The notes: generated by a model from the letters alone, not told the origin. A stretch of 47,936 nucleotides of DNA from Bacteroidaceae bacterium (GCA_017465905.1 JAFTVE010000003.1:1-47936), one strand, 5' to 3'; shown: positions 12,781-23,608, counted from the stretch's first letter. Made by a program: numbers and translations.

Positions 12781-14084
12781 CCAACCAATGCCGTACCCTC
12801 CTCATTGAAGTCACCAAGACGTACACGCACCAAAGCATTGTCTCGAGCCGAAGGGTCATTGACCTCTACACGGATGTAATTATCAGTAAAGCCATGGAAC
12901 GGTTGTCCCGCCTTTGGCTTTTCGAGCAAGACAACAGCCTCGCTACCGATATGACGAGCATAAAAAGCATGCTGCTTGGCCTCAGAAAGTGCAAGCAATC
13001 GTTCACTACGACTGTGTTTCTCCTGTGGACTTACCTTATGCTCTATCTTTAGAGCCTGGGTGCCAGGGCGTTCTGAATAACTGAACACATGCAGTGCCGT
13101 AATGTCGAGCGATTCAATGAAGCGGTATGCCTCCTCGAAGTATGCCTCTTCCTCGCCACGAGTACCCACGATAACATCAACCCCTATGAAAGCATGAGGC
13201 ATAAGCGAGCGTATCGTACGTATCTTGGATGCAAACAAAGCCGTATCGTAACGACGACGCATAAGTCGAAGCACGGCATCGCTACCTGCCTGAAGCGGGA
13301 CATGGAAGTGTGGCATGAAAGCACGCGAACGGGCAACAAACTCAATTACCTCATCAGTCAGCAGATTGGGTTCGATCGACGAAATCCGATAACGAGCTAT
13401 ACCCTCTACCTCATCGAGAGCACGTATAAGGTCAATGAATGTCTCACCTGTAGACTTTCCGAAATCACCGATATTGACTCCCGTAATAACAATCTCCTTG
13501 GCTCCTTCAGCTGCAGCCTGGCGAGCTTGCTCCACAAGCGAAGCAATAGTTCCGTTGCGACTGCGTCCACGAGCATAAGGGATTGTACAATAGGAACAGA
13601 AATAGTCGCACCCATCCTGCACCTTGAGGAAGAAACGGGTGCGGTCTCCTTGCGAGCAGGAGGGTACAAAGGTGCGAATATCCTTAGTGGGGATGGTGAG
13701 CACTTCGCCATGTGAACGCTTTTCGAGCGAATGCAGATGCTCCAGCAGTTCACCTTTCTTGTCCATACCCAACACAAGGTCTACCCCCGGGATAGAAGCC
13801 ACCTGCTCAGGCTTCAGCTGAGCATAGCAACCAGTGACCACGACGAAGGCATCGGGGTGTTGCTTTACCAGACGGTGTATAGCCTGACGGCATTTTTTGT
13901 CGGCTTGTTCAGTTACGGAGCAGGTGTTGACAACACAAATATCAGCCTGTTCGCCACGACGTGCCGTACGCACTCCCGCCTCTTGCAGTGTTCGCCCGAT
14001 AGTAGATGTCTCCGAAAAGTTGAGTTTACAGCCCAACGTATAGTATACAGCCTTCTTGTCCTGAAAAAGTGTCCTATCAATCAT
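12756..14084 (-). CDS. mtaB: tRNA t6A37 methylthiotransferase MtaB
   Basis: A 442-aa radical-SAM methylthiotransferase that turns t6A at position 37 of ANN-decoding tRNAs into ms2t6A. The N-terminal domain has the three cluster cysteines in TLGCKLN, VNTCSVT and VTGCYAQ. The radical-SAM cluster is CDYFCSYC (CxxxCxxC) near residue 150, and a C-terminal TRAM-like region follows (about 375-440). TLGCKLN is the MtaB version, distinguishing it from MiaB and RimO. The start at 14084 is preferred over 14156, which would extend into the pyrB control region. A TAATTTTG box on the minus strand (14090-14097) would put transcription almost at the ATG, so the mRNA may be nearly leaderless. The last residues, NCEL, are encoded by a heptamer array. 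Confidence 0.93.
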   Translation of the reverse strand: MIDRTLFQDKKAVYYTLGCKLNFSETSTIGRTLQEAGVRTARRGEQADICVVNTCSVTEQADKKCRQAIHRLVKQHPDAFVVVTGCYAQLKPEQVASIPGVDLVLGMDKKGELLEHLHSLEKRSHGEVLTIPTKDIRTFVPSCSQGDRTRFFLKVQDGCDYFCSYCTIPYARGRSRNGTIASLVEQARQAAAEGAKEIVITGVNIGDFGKSTGETFIDLIRALDEVEGIARYRISSIEPNLLTDEVIEFVARSRAFMPHFHVPLQAGSDAVLRLMRRRYDTALFASKIRTIRSLMPHAFIGVDVIVGTRGEEEAYFEEAYRFIESLDITALHVFSYSERPGTQALKIEHKVSPQEKHSRSERLLALSEAKQHAFYARHIGSEAVVLLEKPKAGQPFHGFTDNYIRVEVNDPSARDNALVRVRLGDFNEEGTALVGRIVNCEL

Positions 14085-14148
14085 GAGTGCAAAATTAGGA
14101 AAAAGTATGCAGAAATTAAGCGGAGCCTCAGAAAACTTACAAATAAAT

Positions 14149-14179
14149 TTGCTCATCCATCCGTTTTACACTATTTTTG
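14149..14179 (+). promoter_or_regulatory. Promoter of pyrBI
   Basis: TTTG (14149-14152), a 19-nt spacer and TATTTTTG (14172-14179) form a full-consensus Bacteroidetes promoter. The leader to the pyrB ATG at 14212 is about 25 nt, with no attenuator hairpin. Confidence 0.85.
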
Positions 14180-14211
14180 CAGTAGACAACAATGAAATAA
14201 TCCAGAATATC

Positions 14212-15123
14212 ATGACCAAGAGTTTCGTAACCATTGCCGACCTCAGCAAAGAGAAGATTATGAGTCTGCTGGAGGCTGCCGGCCGATTTGAAGCAATACC
14301 CAACCGCAAGACACTGGATGGGCGAGTGATTGCTACGCTGTTCTTTGAGCCGTCTACACGTACACGACTCAGTTTTGAAACCGCTGTAAACCGCTTGGGC
14401 GGGCGTGTCATCGGCTTTAGCGATGCTGCCACCTCCAGCTCTTCGAAAGGCGAAACACTGAAAGACACCATAATGATGGTAAGCAACTATGCCGACCTCA
14501 TCGTGATGCGCCACCACCTCGAAGGAGCTGCACGCTACGCAAGTGAAGTATCTCCCGTGCCCATTATCAACGCCGGAGACGGTGCCAACCAGCATCCTTC
14601 ACAGACCATGCTCGACCTCTACTCTATCTACAAGACGCAAGGTACTCTTGAGAATCTGAACATATACCTTGTTGGTGACCTCAAGTATGGACGTACTGTA
14701 CACTCGCTCTTGATGGCCATGCGTCACTTCAACCCCCAGTTCCACTTCATTGCTCCCAAGGAACTGGCCATGCCCAATGAATACAAACTCTATTGCAAGG
14801 AACACGACATCAAATATGTGGAGCATACCGACTTCACCGAAGAGACCATCGCTGATGCCGACATACTTTACATGACACGCGTACAGCGCGAACGCTTCAC
14901 CGACCTTATGGAATATGAACGCGTGAAGGACGTATACATCCTGCGCAAGAGCATGCTCGAAGGCACAAAGGAGAACCTACGCATTCTGCATCCCCTACCC
15001 CGCGTGAATGAGATTTCCTATGACGTCGACGAGAGCCCCAAGGCATACTACTTCCAGCAAGCCAAGAACGGACTCTATGTGCGAGAAGCACTCATTTGCG
15101 ATTGCTTGGGTATAGAAGTTTAA
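14212..15123 (+). CDS. pyrB: Aspartate carbamoyltransferase catalytic subunit
   Basis: A 303-aa enzyme joining carbamoyl phosphate and L-aspartate, the first committed step of pyrimidine synthesis. The carbamoyl-phosphate loop STRTR is at residues 48-52 within [13 protein letters not shown]; the second-domain signature HPLPRVNEI is near the C-terminus. Length is normal. The longer frame from 14083 would begin inside the mtaB start and translate through the promoter, so ATG 14212 is chosen. pyrI follows after 22 bp, so the two probably form the usual regulated dodecameric enzyme. Confidence 0.97.
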   Translation: MTKSFVTIADLSKEKIMSLLEAAGRFEAIPNRKTLDGRVIATLFFEPSTRTRLSFETAVNRLGGRVIGFSDAATSSSSKGETLKDTIMMVSNYADLIVMRHHLEGAARYASEVSPVPIINAGDGANQHPSQTMLDLYSIYKTQGTLENLNIYLVGDLKYGRTVHSLLMAMRHFNPQFHFIAPKELAMPNEYKLYCKEHDIKYVEHTDFTEETIADADILYMTRVQRERFTDLMEYERVKDVYILRKSMLEGTKENLRILHPLPRVNEISYDVDESPKAYYFQQAKNGLYVREALICDCLGIEV

Positions 15124-15145
15124 CCATATTAAAGACCGACAAGTT

Positions 15146-15607
15146 ATGAAAAACAATAAAACAGAATTGCTGGTAGCCGCTCTCGAGAACGGCACCGTCA
15201 TCGACCATATACCTTCAGAGCTCGTGTTTACCATCGCTTCACTGCTCGAGTTGGAGAAACTGGGATCAAGCGTCACCATCGGATATAACCTCCACAGCAA
15301 CAAAGTAGGCAAGAAAGGCATCATCAAGGTAGCCGACAAATACTTCTCTGACGAAGAGATAAGCCGCCTTTCCGTTGTAGCTCCCAACGTGGTGCTCAAC
15401 ATCATACGCGACTTTGACGTAGTAGAGAAAAAAGAGGTCATCATCCCCGATGAGCTACATGGCATCGTGCGTTGTGGCAACCCCAAGTGTATCACCAACA
15501 ATGAACCCATGCCCACACACTTCCACGTGGTAAATAAAGAGGAAGGCACGCTCAAATGCCACTATTGCGAAAAAGAGCAGAACAAAAGCGAAGTCAAGCT
15601 GGTTTGA
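15146..15607 (+). CDS. pyrI: Aspartate carbamoyltransferase regulatory subunit
   Basis: A 153-aa regulatory chain that binds nucleotide effectors in its N-terminal domain and contacts PyrB through a C-terminal zinc domain. The zinc ligands are visible as CGNPKC (about residues 109-114) and CHYC (about residues 138-141). [14 protein letters not shown] at the N-terminus is the expected effector-site start. It is the second gene of the pyrBI operon. Two AGTCAAC heptamers (15609-15622) begin immediately after its stop codon. Confidence 0.96.
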   Translation: MKNNKTELLVAALENGTVIDHIPSELVFTIASLLELEKLGSSVTIGYNLHSNKVGKKGIIKVADKYFSDEEISRLSVVAPNVVLNIIRDFDVVEKKEVIIPDELHGIVRCGNPKCITNNEPMPTHFHVVNKEEGTLKCHYCEKEQNKSEVKLV

Positions 15608-15733
15608 AAGTCAACAGTCAACATTAACACCCTACAGACACCTCCGAAGGCTATATCTGTAGTTTGTTTATCGCTGACATAAAACCGCCCATTGTGCGTA
15701 CTCCCTTGTCTATTGGACATAAATTATAGAAAA

Positions 15734-16306
15734 ATGAAAGTAAACTGGAAACCCGGAACGATGATATACCCTCTTCCTGCCGTGATGGTTACATGCGGCT
15801 CATGCGAAGAGGAGTATAACATCATCACTATTGCATGGACGGGCACTATTTGCACCAATCCGCCCATGTGTTACATCTCCGTACGTCCAGAACGCCACTC
15901 TGCCGACATCATCAAGCGCAACATGGAGTTTGTCATCAATCTCACCGACTCCTCCACCGCCTTCGCCACAGACTGGTGTGGTGTACGCTCGGGACGCGAC
16001 TACAACAAGTTCGAAGAGATGGGACTCACACCCGGCAAAGCAGCTATCGTAGCAGCCCCCATTATCGAAGAGTCGCCACTGAGTATCGAATGCCGTGTCA
16101 AGGAGATCATTGCGCTCGGCTCTCACGAGATGTATATAGCCGAAGTGGTCAACGTCATTGCCGACGATAAATACATAAATCAGGAGACTGGCAAATTTGA
16201 GCTTGCCGACAGCGACCCACTAGTATATCTTCACGGGGGCTATTACCATCTTGGAAAGAAAATCGGCAAGTTTGGCTGGTCGGTAGAGAAGAAAAAGAAA
16301 AAATAG
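15734..16306 (+). CDS. Flavin reductase-like (FMN-binding split barrel) protein
   Basis: A 190-aa cytoplasmic protein of the flavin reductase-like split-barrel family. TIAWTGTICTNPPMCYISVR (residues 35-54) and HSADIIKRNMEFVINL are the flavin-binding strand-helix pattern. Such proteins reduce or bind FMN, but the physiological substrate is not evident. The C-terminus is lysine-rich. The start at 15734 is chosen because the 14 residues of the longer frame (15692) lack similarity to the family opening. A possible weak hairpin (CTACAGA/TCTGTAG, 15632-15662) separates it from pyrI. Confidence 0.82.
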   Translation: MKVNWKPGTMIYPLPAVMVTCGSCEEEYNIITIAWTGTICTNPPMCYISVRPERHSADIIKRNMEFVINLTDSSTAFATDWCGVRSGRDYNKFEEMGLTPGKAAIVAAPIIEESPLSIECRVKEIIALGSHEMYIAEVVNVIADDKYINQETGKFELADSDPLVYLHGGYYHLGKKIGKFGWSVEKKKKK

Positions 16307-16355
16307 TCCACTCAACATACACCTTTATATATATATACCATTATTATAGGCTACG

Positions 16356-17057
16356 ATGAGAACCGCACTATCCGTGTTGCTATTGACCATTGCTCTCTTA
16401 CCGGGTTTTGCACAACCAAAGCAACCCGTCAACATCACCTATGGTGTCAAGAGTGGTTTCAGTTCCACCATCTATGAGGTACAACAGCTCTCCGTGATGC
16501 ACCAGCCCATCACCGAGCATACTGCGCACTCAGAAATCAGCTCTTTCTACACAGCTTTCATGCGCCTCAACATCAATCGTCACTACCTACAAACCGAGTG
16601 CAGCTACAACATCAGCAGATACTCACTATCCTTCTCAACAAATCAATGGGATCCCAACGCAGGCCCTCAAGAACAATCGAGAATCGCCACCAAGATAGCA
16701 GGCCTCGAGGTACCCCTATACTACGGCTACCACATACTCAAGGAGGGTCCCTATGGTATGTCCTTCTACATTGGCCCTAAAGCTAAATTCGTACTTACCG
16801 ACCATAGCAGCCACAGTTTCGAGAAGTTTCCCTACAAGCTTATCGACGAATCCATCCACCCCGTCAACTTCAGCCTCATGCTAGGACTCGGCATAAGCAT
16901 CAGCCCCGTATTCTTTGATTTCTCCTTCGAATATGGCCTGCACAACATCTCCCGCAACTTTATCACAACAGATCCAGACAACAATATTGAGATAGGAAGC
17001 TTAATATTCAACCGTCGGAAAAACGTCCTCAGCTTCTCGATTGGCTTTATATTCTAA
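16356..17057 (+). CDS. Outer-membrane beta-barrel protein (PorT-like), function unknown
   Basis: A 233-aa protein with a clear signal peptide (MRTALSVLLLTIALLPGFA, cleavage about residue 19-20). It has alternating hydrophobic/polar strands and ends in phenylalanine after SFSIGFIF, typical of an eight- to ten-strand outer-membrane barrel. The layout resembles the PorT/OmpW-like barrel family common in Bacteroidetes. There are no catalytic motifs. It lies 49 bp after the flavin reductase gene, with no separate promoter recognised, and ends at a strong hairpin. Barrel nature is fairly sure; the function is unknown. Confidence 0.65.
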   Translation: MRTALSVLLLTIALLPGFAQPKQPVNITYGVKSGFSSTIYEVQQLSVMHQPITEHTAHSEISSFYTAFMRLNINRHYLQTECSYNISRYSLSFSTNQWDPNAGPQEQSRIATKIAGLEVPLYYGYHILKEGPYGMSFYIGPKAKFVLTDHSSHSFEKFPYKLIDESIHPVNFSLMLGLGISISPVFFDFSFEYGLHNISRNFITTDPDNNIEIGSLIFNRRKNVLSFSIGFIF

Positions 17058-17167
17058 AGAAAACAACTTAGCTCGCTGATTTTTTACTCTTCAGAGGGGA
17101 ATCTTTTATGTAACAACTCATAATCGGATTCATGCTAGGTTTGAAAGAAACAGTTTGAAAAGTATAT

Positions 17168-17222
17168 ACAAACACCTCGGTGGGGAGCCGAGGTATTTGT
17201 ATTGTTAGCGGACGCTTCCGCT
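17168..17222 (+). terminator. Terminator hairpins after the beta-barrel gene
   Basis: ACAAACACCTCGG (17168-17180) pairs with CCGAGGTATTTGT (17188-17200), 13 bp with one mismatch and a 7-nt loop. A second small hairpin, AGCGGA/TCCGCT, is at 17207-17222. In the rest of the 17058-17374 gap I see only a CTTGGGG...CCCCAAG inverted repeat (about 17299-17349), possibly the addB transcript end. Confidence 0.75.
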
Positions 17223-17374
17223 TTGTCTTCAGCCTACTTTCACAAGCAAGTGTTGACTTGAAAATCTATTTACTATGAAAAACACATTTGTATAACACGC
17301 TTGGGGAAGAATTGTTTACTTTGTAAAGTGTAAAAAAATAACTGCCCCAAGAAAAATAAGTAGTAAGCCCATTA

Positions 17375-20257
17375 CTAGCCAAAGGAATTTTCAATTTTTC
17401 GTCTACACAACGAGGTGAATTTGCAATATTTACACGCATCTTTGTTCTCTGCTGCTGTGTATGGAACATTGCTGTTGAAAATTTCATTGATGGTATCGGT
17501 AAGCTGAGCTGAGAAATCATCGTTGTAGCGAGAAAAGTCGTTGACAACTTCGGAGTTGATGACTATATCAGGCTCAAAATTCTCGTTTGCGGTCTTACGA
17601 ACAAACAAAAGTGACGGAGCTATGCATTGATATTCATGAAGCATCAGATGTGCATAGTAGAAAGCTTGCAGTACATAACCGTCGCGCGACTTTTCTCTAT
17701 TGAAGAGGTCGGCAACGCTCTTGACATTCTTCTGCTGACCGCCAGTCTTGTAATCAATAATACGGGTTACGCCTTCTTTGCTATCGATACGGTCAATGGT
17801 TCCGCCAAGCAATATGGGGAGGTCACGTCCGTGGCTGGTAATAGTGCGTATGACGGAAACTCTCTTTTCACTCTCAACATAGGTAAAGGGTGCGCGTGCT
17901 GCATCAATACGAAGCAGCTGGTGCAGGTAACGACATATGGCGTGACGAACAATCAGCTGTGTGCCATTATATGGGAGCGGTTCATCTGCTGCGGTATGAA
18001 AGAATTCCGTGCGGAATGCTTCATCAACCAGTGCTGCAACTTGCTCCTCTTTGTCGTACAGTGCCTCCAAATCAGCACGACGAATCAAGCTATTCCTTTC
18101 TGTCAGTTTGCGGTAAGCCAACTCTGCACTTTTATGAAAGAGAGTTCCGAAATCTGCCACATCTACATCCGGATTGGTATCTTGAGGGGGTGTCAGTTGC
18201 TCTATATACTTGAGATAGAAGCGCAATCGGCAGTCAAGATAGTCGTTGATAGCAGATGCAGAGAGTTTGTAATTGCGTTTGCGACGGTCATCATAGCCAA
18301 AGTATTCCTGCAGCTTACGCACCGATTCGGGAGACTGCTCTATACGAATATCATTGCTTGCCCCTGGCTGTGAGGCTGCTTGCATACTAAGATGATGCAA
18401 TATGCCAGGGAACTCAACCTTCAGCTGCATGATGTATCGTGACGGTTCCTGACGGTTGATACCGTCCGTACCGTCGTTGTAGACAATGGTCACATGAGAA
18501 GCACGCTGTATCATACGGTAGAAATAATAGGCATATACAGCATCTTGGCGCTTAATAGTAGTCATGCCAAAAGCCTCACGCAGGTTGTATGGAATAAACG
18601 ACACCTCATGACCACTTTTGGGGAGCTTGCCTTCATTCGTGGAAAGAAGTATGATATGCTCAAAGTCCAAGTTACGTGTCTCGAGCACGCCCATCACTTG
18701 CAATCCGATGGCTGGCTCGCCATGGAATGGAATGGTAGTCTGCTTCATCACCCGTTGCATGAGGCGTATCAGTGTGCCTGACTTTACCTTAAGAGTACCA
18801 TCAGCTACCATCATGCGGAAGTTCTCCACTAAACTCCGACAACGGAAAAGTGCCTCCTTATAGAGTTGCATATATTGGTCACCATCATCGGGGCGATAAT
18901 AGAAAAGCCTACTCGTCTGGTCAATAAGACTGCCTACCGCATCGAGCCAATCAGCCACATCGCTATGATGAATAAATAAGGTTCCAAGTAGAGGATGCGT
19001 TGTCAACATTGACTGAGGGAGGTAAAGGCGATTGGCCTGCTGCAAGGTACGCTTCCACTCAGCGGCCTCTGCGTAAAGACTCCCGAAATGAGGATGCGAA
19101 AGGAGTTGGACTACATTATTGAGCATATACATATCCCTCTCCTCATCATACCCTTTAGTGTGTAGGGTCAAGTAGCTATTGATTAACGTATAGATAGGTG
19201 TCTGCGTCAGTTTGAAACCCATGGTGATGTTGACATTCTTAACCTTATTCGAGGGGAGGGCATGCAGTGCCGAAAGGGCAACGTCTTCATTGCAGAGCAC
19301 TACGGCAGTCTCTTGCTCATGCTCTATCGTGTGATACTGGCTGAGCCAGTTATGCAGATATCGTGTCTGTGCATTATCGGTAGGAGCACTGATGCAGGTT
19401 ATCTCGGGCAAATGCGACAAATTGTCATAAATAGCCACACCATCGAGCGCATTGCCAAACTCGACAATATTCTCCCGCAGAAATACTCCAGCCTCATGCT
19501 TCGGATTATTATAATAATAGGTATCATAGTCCCAGTAGAAGTGTGCCTTCCCGCTCTCCTTAAGTTTGGCAAACAGTGCTTTCTCCACTTTGTTCAGAAC
19601 ATTGAATCCTACCACTACGTAATGATCATAGGTCAGTGCTTCGGGATGAAAGTCCTCAATCACCTCACGGTACATCATACCCTCATACGCTAATCCCTGC
19701 TTCTTGAGCGTGACACGTAGTTCATGGTAAACGGGTCCCATCACCTGCCACAACTCCAGGAACTGCTGCTTCAACTGTGTACGCTGTTCTTCACCTCTGA
19801 AATTGCCGAAGAAGCGCTGCAACACTTGTTTTTGCTCCTCAGTAAGGAAGTCAAACTGGCTGCTGAGAGCCTTTATGTCCGAGAGATTGACAAAGAGACG
19901 GTCGGTATCAACCATATTCTTGTCTATATCATCAAAATCACTCAGCAGCAACTCGCCCCAATAATAGAAATCATCCAAAGATTCTGCGCGATGAGTGAGA
20001 CGATTGAATATCTCATGCAGCAGACATACCTGACGGATAGGCGCCTCAATCTCCAAGGGCGACAATTTATCGAAGAGTTCGCTAATGGTGATATAGGTCG
20101 GTGCCCACAGAGGATGTGAAGCACAGTCGGCAAGGTATTGATTAAAGAAGAGTCCGGCACGCTTACCAGGAAAAACCACGGCAGTACGACTCATATCATC
20201 ACCAATACGTTGGTATATATCTTCGGCAACAGCCTTGAGGAATGGTTTGTTTGTCAT
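17375..20257 (-). CDS. addB: AddB-type recombination nuclease subunit with iron-sulfur nuclease domain
   Basis: A 960-aa partner of the adjacent AddA-like helicase-nuclease, acting on double-strand DNA ends for recombinational repair. The C-terminal PD-(D/E)XK nuclease shows GTIDRID followed by RIIDYKTGG. The four cluster cysteines have AddB spacing: one in DYLDCRLRFYL and three in CKYCKFTSLC (residues 942, 945, 951; C-x2-C-x5-C). The N-terminal helicase-like part starts VVFPGKRAGLF, a degenerate Walker A position as is usual for AddB in this phylum. It begins 37 bp after addA. It is shorter than Bacillus AddB, which is normal for Bacteroidetes. Confidence 0.85.
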   Translation of the reverse strand: MTNKPFLKAVAEDIYQRIGDDMSRTAVVFPGKRAGLFFNQYLADCASHPLWAPTYITISELFDKLSPLEIEAPIRQVCLLHEIFNRLTHRAESLDDFYYWGELLLSDFDDIDKNMVDTDRLFVNLSDIKALSSQFDFLTEEQKQVLQRFFGNFRGEEQRTQLKQQFLELWQVMGPVYHELRVTLKKQGLAYEGMMYREVIEDFHPEALTYDHYVVVGFNVLNKVEKALFAKLKESGKAHFYWDYDTYYYNNPKHEAGVFLRENIVEFGNALDGVAIYDNLSHLPEITCISAPTDNAQTRYLHNWLSQYHTIEHEQETAVVLCNEDVALSALHALPSNKVKNVNITMGFKLTQTPIYTLINSYLTLHTKGYDEERDMYMLNNVVQLLSHPHFGSLYAEAAEWKRTLQQANRLYLPQSMLTTHPLLGTLFIHHSDVADWLDAVGSLIDQTSRLFYYRPDDGDQYMQLYKEALFRCRSLVENFRMMVADGTLKVKSGTLIRLMQRVMKQTTIPFHGEPAIGLQVMGVLETRNLDFEHIILLSTNEGKLPKSGHEVSFIPYNLREAFGMTTIKRQDAVYAYYFYRMIQRASHVTIVYNDGTDGINRQEPSRYIMQLKVEFPGILHHLSMQAASQPGASNDIRIEQSPESVRKLQEYFGYDDRRKRNYKLSASAINDYLDCRLRFYLKYIEQLTPPQDTNPDVDVADFGTLFHKSAELAYRKLTERNSLIRRADLEALYDKEEQVAALVDEAFRTEFFHTAADEPLPYNGTQLIVRHAICRYLHQLLRIDAARAPFTYVESEKRVSVIRTITSHGRDLPILLGGTIDRIDSKEGVTRIIDYKTGGQQKNVKSVADLFNREKSRDGYVLQAFYYAHLMLHEYQCIAPSLLFVRKTANENFEPDIVINSEVVNDFSRYNDDFSAQLTDTINEIFNSNVPYTAAENKDACKYCKFTSLCRRKIENSFG

Positions 20258-20294
20258 GTTATCATCCGTTTATTTACTTCGTACTCGGCTTCAT

Positions 20295-23200
20295 TCACTG
20301 GAGAGATACTGGCACCACACGGTTATCATAACCATACCATACATATCCCTCGACACTGCTGTAGCCCATTTCCCGGAGGTTATGCATATATCGCTGTACC
20401 TGCTGTTCATGGTGTATGGTGGGACGGGCAAATTTAAAGTCGACAACAATAAGATGGTCACCCTGCTTCATCACTCGGTCTGGACGTATCAGTTCAACGC
20501 GACCATCAGGATTGTTGTATATAATGCTGCACTCATTGAACAGTTCATACTTGCCGGAGAACCACTCTGCAGCTTGTGGGAGCTGTAGCGCATGGCGCAA
20601 AATGCGCTCAATACTCTTGCGCTGCGTAGAATCACCTATATGTCCCTCGCGCACCATCTGTTCTATTGCCGATGTGGCATCCGCCGTTGTCTGCATACGC
20701 GACAACACCTCATGCAGCAGCAAGCCCTGCTCCATATACAGGGAGTTGTCGTCCTTATAGTCGGGGATGTATTGCTTTGATTGGTTTGACTGACGGAACC
20801 TCACCTCCAACTCCTCTGAATGCATGGTCACCTCGACGGGGACAGGAGCTATTTCAAAAGGATTCTTTCTGTCATCCTCAGAGAGTAGCGGTTGCTTAGC
20901 ATCCGAGGGGTTCCATGCAGGTGCTTTCAGCTCTCCATATTCAATTACACCGTCTTGGCTATCATTGCCAAAAGCCATTGTTATCAGCTGCCCCACGTTG
21001 TTGATTGTTGTCGAGGCTGCTTTAGAGCTACGTCCCTCCTTCTTCTTCTCTGCCGCTTTGAGTATGAAGAGATTTTCCTTTGGACGTGTGCAGGCCACAT
21101 AAAGCAGGTTGTAGTTGTCCACCACCTGTTTCAGATACTCATCATCATGCTCATGGGCAAAGATGGAGGATTTCATTTTTGAAGAGTACGCCAGAGGTAT
21201 CACCTCAAGGCCACCACCCAGAGGGTCATCTGTCTCTACCCAAAGAGTGCCCTTATATTTATTGAGTTCCCATTCACAATAGGGTAAGATGACGGTATGG
21301 AACTCCAGTCCCTTTGATTTGTGGATGGTCATCGCCTCCAGTCCCTCATTGCTCCCAGCCGGTATTGGTACCTTATACAACTCATCGTCCCAATAGCCAA
21401 GAAATGCTGTGAGGTCGCCTGCAGTATCTGTACAGAACTGTTGCAGACGGTCAAAGAAAGTCATCATATAGCCCGCTTCATGAGCGACAGCCTGTAATCC
21501 GAGCAACTGATACAGCTTCTCGGCAAGTTCGTAGAGTGGAGTCTGTAGCAGTCTGTCACGCGATTGGGTCAACGATTCAGGCAGTCCATAAGCACAGTGT
21601 GCCATAGCAACGATACTCGAGGGATCCAACGTGTCGGCCAAAACTTCACGATGATAGTCAATGGCCAACTGCAACAGCGCCAAGCGTTGCTCCTCATCTG
21701 CCACCCATCGCATGGCAGCTATCATCATGCTCACTGATGTAGCATTGCTGAGCAGATAGGCATCGGCCGACAATATATGTATTTCGGGATTGGCTTTACC
21801 GATATAGTCGACAATACGATCTATCTGGCGATTGCTACGTGTAAGTATGGCTATCTGGTTGTCAGCAATGCCTGCACCCTGCAGTTCTTCTATGAGTTGC
21901 AGCACGTTGCGACACATTGCTTCGTGTGCATCCTCCCCCTCCTGTGGCTCCACATCGGTGATACGCACATATCCACCTTGTTTATCTCCTACGTAGCGCT
22001 GCTCCACATCGGCATAAGCCTGAATCAGCGGCTGTGCAGCCTCGTCGCCAAGTTGTTCAGAGAGAATCTTTCCGGTCCGCTCAAACAGACGATTGTTGAA
22101 GTCCACGATACCGGGCAAACTGCGGCGATTGGTATCAAGCGTATGCGGTTTGTCGGGTGTATAGCGTGCCAAGGCAGCTGTAAGTTCTTCGTTGAGAATG
22201 CGCCAGTCGCTTCCTCGCCAACGATAGATAGCTTGCTTCACATCCCCTACAATGAGACTGCGCTTGCCGTGCGAGAGTCCCTCAAGCAGCAGAAGATAGA
22301 AATTATCCCATTGCATACGCGAAGTATCCTGAAACTCATCAATCATGATATGCTCGATATAGTACCCCAGCTTCTCAAACACAAACGACGAATCACCCTG
22401 CTGCATACAGCTAAGCATGCGGCAAGTGTCGGCAAGGAGAAAGCGGTTCTCTTCGCGATTGAGATGCAACACACGGTCATGAATGATATCGATAAGCTGC
22501 AGCTGGTTGAGGTGATGCAGGATTAGGTCACAAGTATACACCACAGGCACACACTCGCAGCATACCCTGTGAGTCTCGTTGATATGGGGTACAAGCACAC
22601 TCTCGGCAAAAGCCATTAACTCCTTCTTTTTACCCGAAGTCTTGGCAACCCAGCCATCGGGTCCCTCCGAGGCAGCCTGTGCACGAGCACTCAGCTCTGT
22701 TGTATATTCACCACGTTCCAGCTTGAGATAATAGCCGCAAGCACCCGTACGTTTGTTCGAGAAGTCATCTATACCATAACCATGCACATCCAGGATTTCG
22801 AAGAAATCTTTGGCACGCTCCTCCATACGACTACGTGCCTTGGAACGCTCAGCAAAGAGTTTGCTACGCAGCGAACGTATGAGCGTAGTTCCCTGCAGTT
22901 GGGTACGCAGCGCATCGGCTTTACGTTGGTAGTCCTCATTATGAATATTGCCAGCAAAGTTTTTCAGTTCGTCGGTGATATTCCACTGCTTGCCCTCATC
23001 TATCTCCTCAGCAATATATCCTACAATCCATTCCAATGCTGCATCGCCCGGTTTCAGTTCTCGCAGCAACAGGTCTACAGCTTCGCTGATGACTTTGCGC
23101 GTATCCAGCTCGATTGTCATGCCGTTGCCCAATTCCAACTCACGCGCCAAACCACGCAACACCGATTGGAAGAAGCTGTCAATCGTCTCCACACGGAAAT

Positions 23201-23513
23201 GGCTATAGTCATGTATAAGCATATCGAGCGATTCCCGGGCACGCTGCCGTATCGTCTCGTCCGACAGTTGGGTGGCACGCTTCACCTCCTCAAAGTAGGC
23301 CGTAGCGTCAGGCGTATTGTAAGCAATGCCATAAAGCTTGCCCAAGATACGCTGTTTCATTTCGGCCGTTGCCTTATTGGTAAAGGTCACAGCCAATATA
23401 TGGCGATAGTCATCGGGATGCTCTATAAGCATCCTGATAAAGTTGACAGCCAACGTAAAGGTCTTTCCGCTACCTGCCGACGCCTTATATATATGTAGGT
23501 AATGATTATCCAT
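20295..23513 (-). CDS. addA: AddA-type ATP-dependent helicase/nuclease
   Basis: A 1072-aa UvrD-family (SF1A) helicase with a C-terminal nuclease. Walker A is YKASAGSGKTFTL (Lys17, Thr18), motif Ia LAVTFTNKATAEMK, Walker B IMIDEFQDTS, motif III VGDVKQAIYRWRGSD, and motif VI VACTRPKENL. The last ~150 residues hold a RecB-like nuclease: RPDRVM, then IVVDFKFARP. With AddB it would unwind and resect broken ends. The start at 23513 puts the P-loop at the usual distance; 12 extra residues are possible from 23549. Its own promoter lies just upstream. No Chi-like recognition can be deduced. Confidence 0.9.
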   Translation of the reverse strand: MDNHYLHIYKASAGSGKTFTLAVNFIRMLIEHPDDYRHILAVTFTNKATAEMKQRILGKLYGIAYNTPDATAYFEEVKRATQLSDETIRQRARESLDMLIHDYSHFRVETIDSFFQSVLRGLARELELGNGMTIELDTRKVISEAVDLLLRELKPGDAALEWIVGYIAEEIDEGKQWNITDELKNFAGNIHNEDYQRKADALRTQLQGTTLIRSLRSKLFAERSKARSRMEERAKDFFEILDVHGYGIDDFSNKRTGACGYYLKLERGEYTTELSARAQAASEGPDGWVAKTSGKKKELMAFAESVLVPHINETHRVCCECVPVVYTCDLILHHLNQLQLIDIIHDRVLHLNREENRFLLADTCRMLSCMQQGDSSFVFEKLGYYIEHIMIDEFQDTSRMQWDNFYLLLLEGLSHGKRSLIVGDVKQAIYRWRGSDWRILNEELTAALARYTPDKPHTLDTNRRSLPGIVDFNNRLFERTGKILSEQLGDEAAQPLIQAYADVEQRYVGDKQGGYVRITDVEPQEGEDAHEAMCRNVLQLIEELQGAGIADNQIAILTRSNRQIDRIVDYIGKANPEIHILSADAYLLSNATSVSMMIAAMRWVADEEQRLALLQLAIDYHREVLADTLDPSSIVAMAHCAYGLPESLTQSRDRLLQTPLYELAEKLYQLLGLQAVAHEAGYMMTFFDRLQQFCTDTAGDLTAFLGYWDDELYKVPIPAGSNEGLEAMTIHKSKGLEFHTVILPYCEWELNKYKGTLWVETDDPLGGGLEVIPLAYSSKMKSSIFAHEHDDEYLKQVVDNYNLLYVACTRPKENLFILKAAEKKKEGRSSKAASTTINNVGQLITMAFGNDSQDGVIEYGELKAPAWNPSDAKQPLLSEDDRKNPFEIAPVPVEVTMHSEELEVRFRQSNQSKQYIPDYKDDNSLYMEQGLLLHEVLSRMQTTADATSAIEQMVREGHIGDSTQRKSIERILRHALQLPQAAEWFSGKYELFNECSIIYNNPDGRVELIRPDRVMKQGDHLIVVDFKFARPTIHHEQQVQRYMHNLREMGYSSVEGYVWYGYDNRVVPVSLQ

Positions 23514-23538
23514 GAGTAAACAACTTTTATTGCAGTCG

Positions 23539-23570
23539 TAAAGATACACTTTTTCTTTGGCAGGAGCAAA
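23539..23570 (-). promoter_or_regulatory. Promoter of addAB
   Basis: On the minus strand TTTG (23567-23570), a 20-nt spacer and TATCTTTA (23539-23546) match the -33/-7 pair with one change in the last base. The leader would be about 20 nt. Confidence 0.6.
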
Positions 23571-23608
23571 GTTCTGGCCAAATATCAGCAGTCAGAAACA
23601 AAAAGAAA

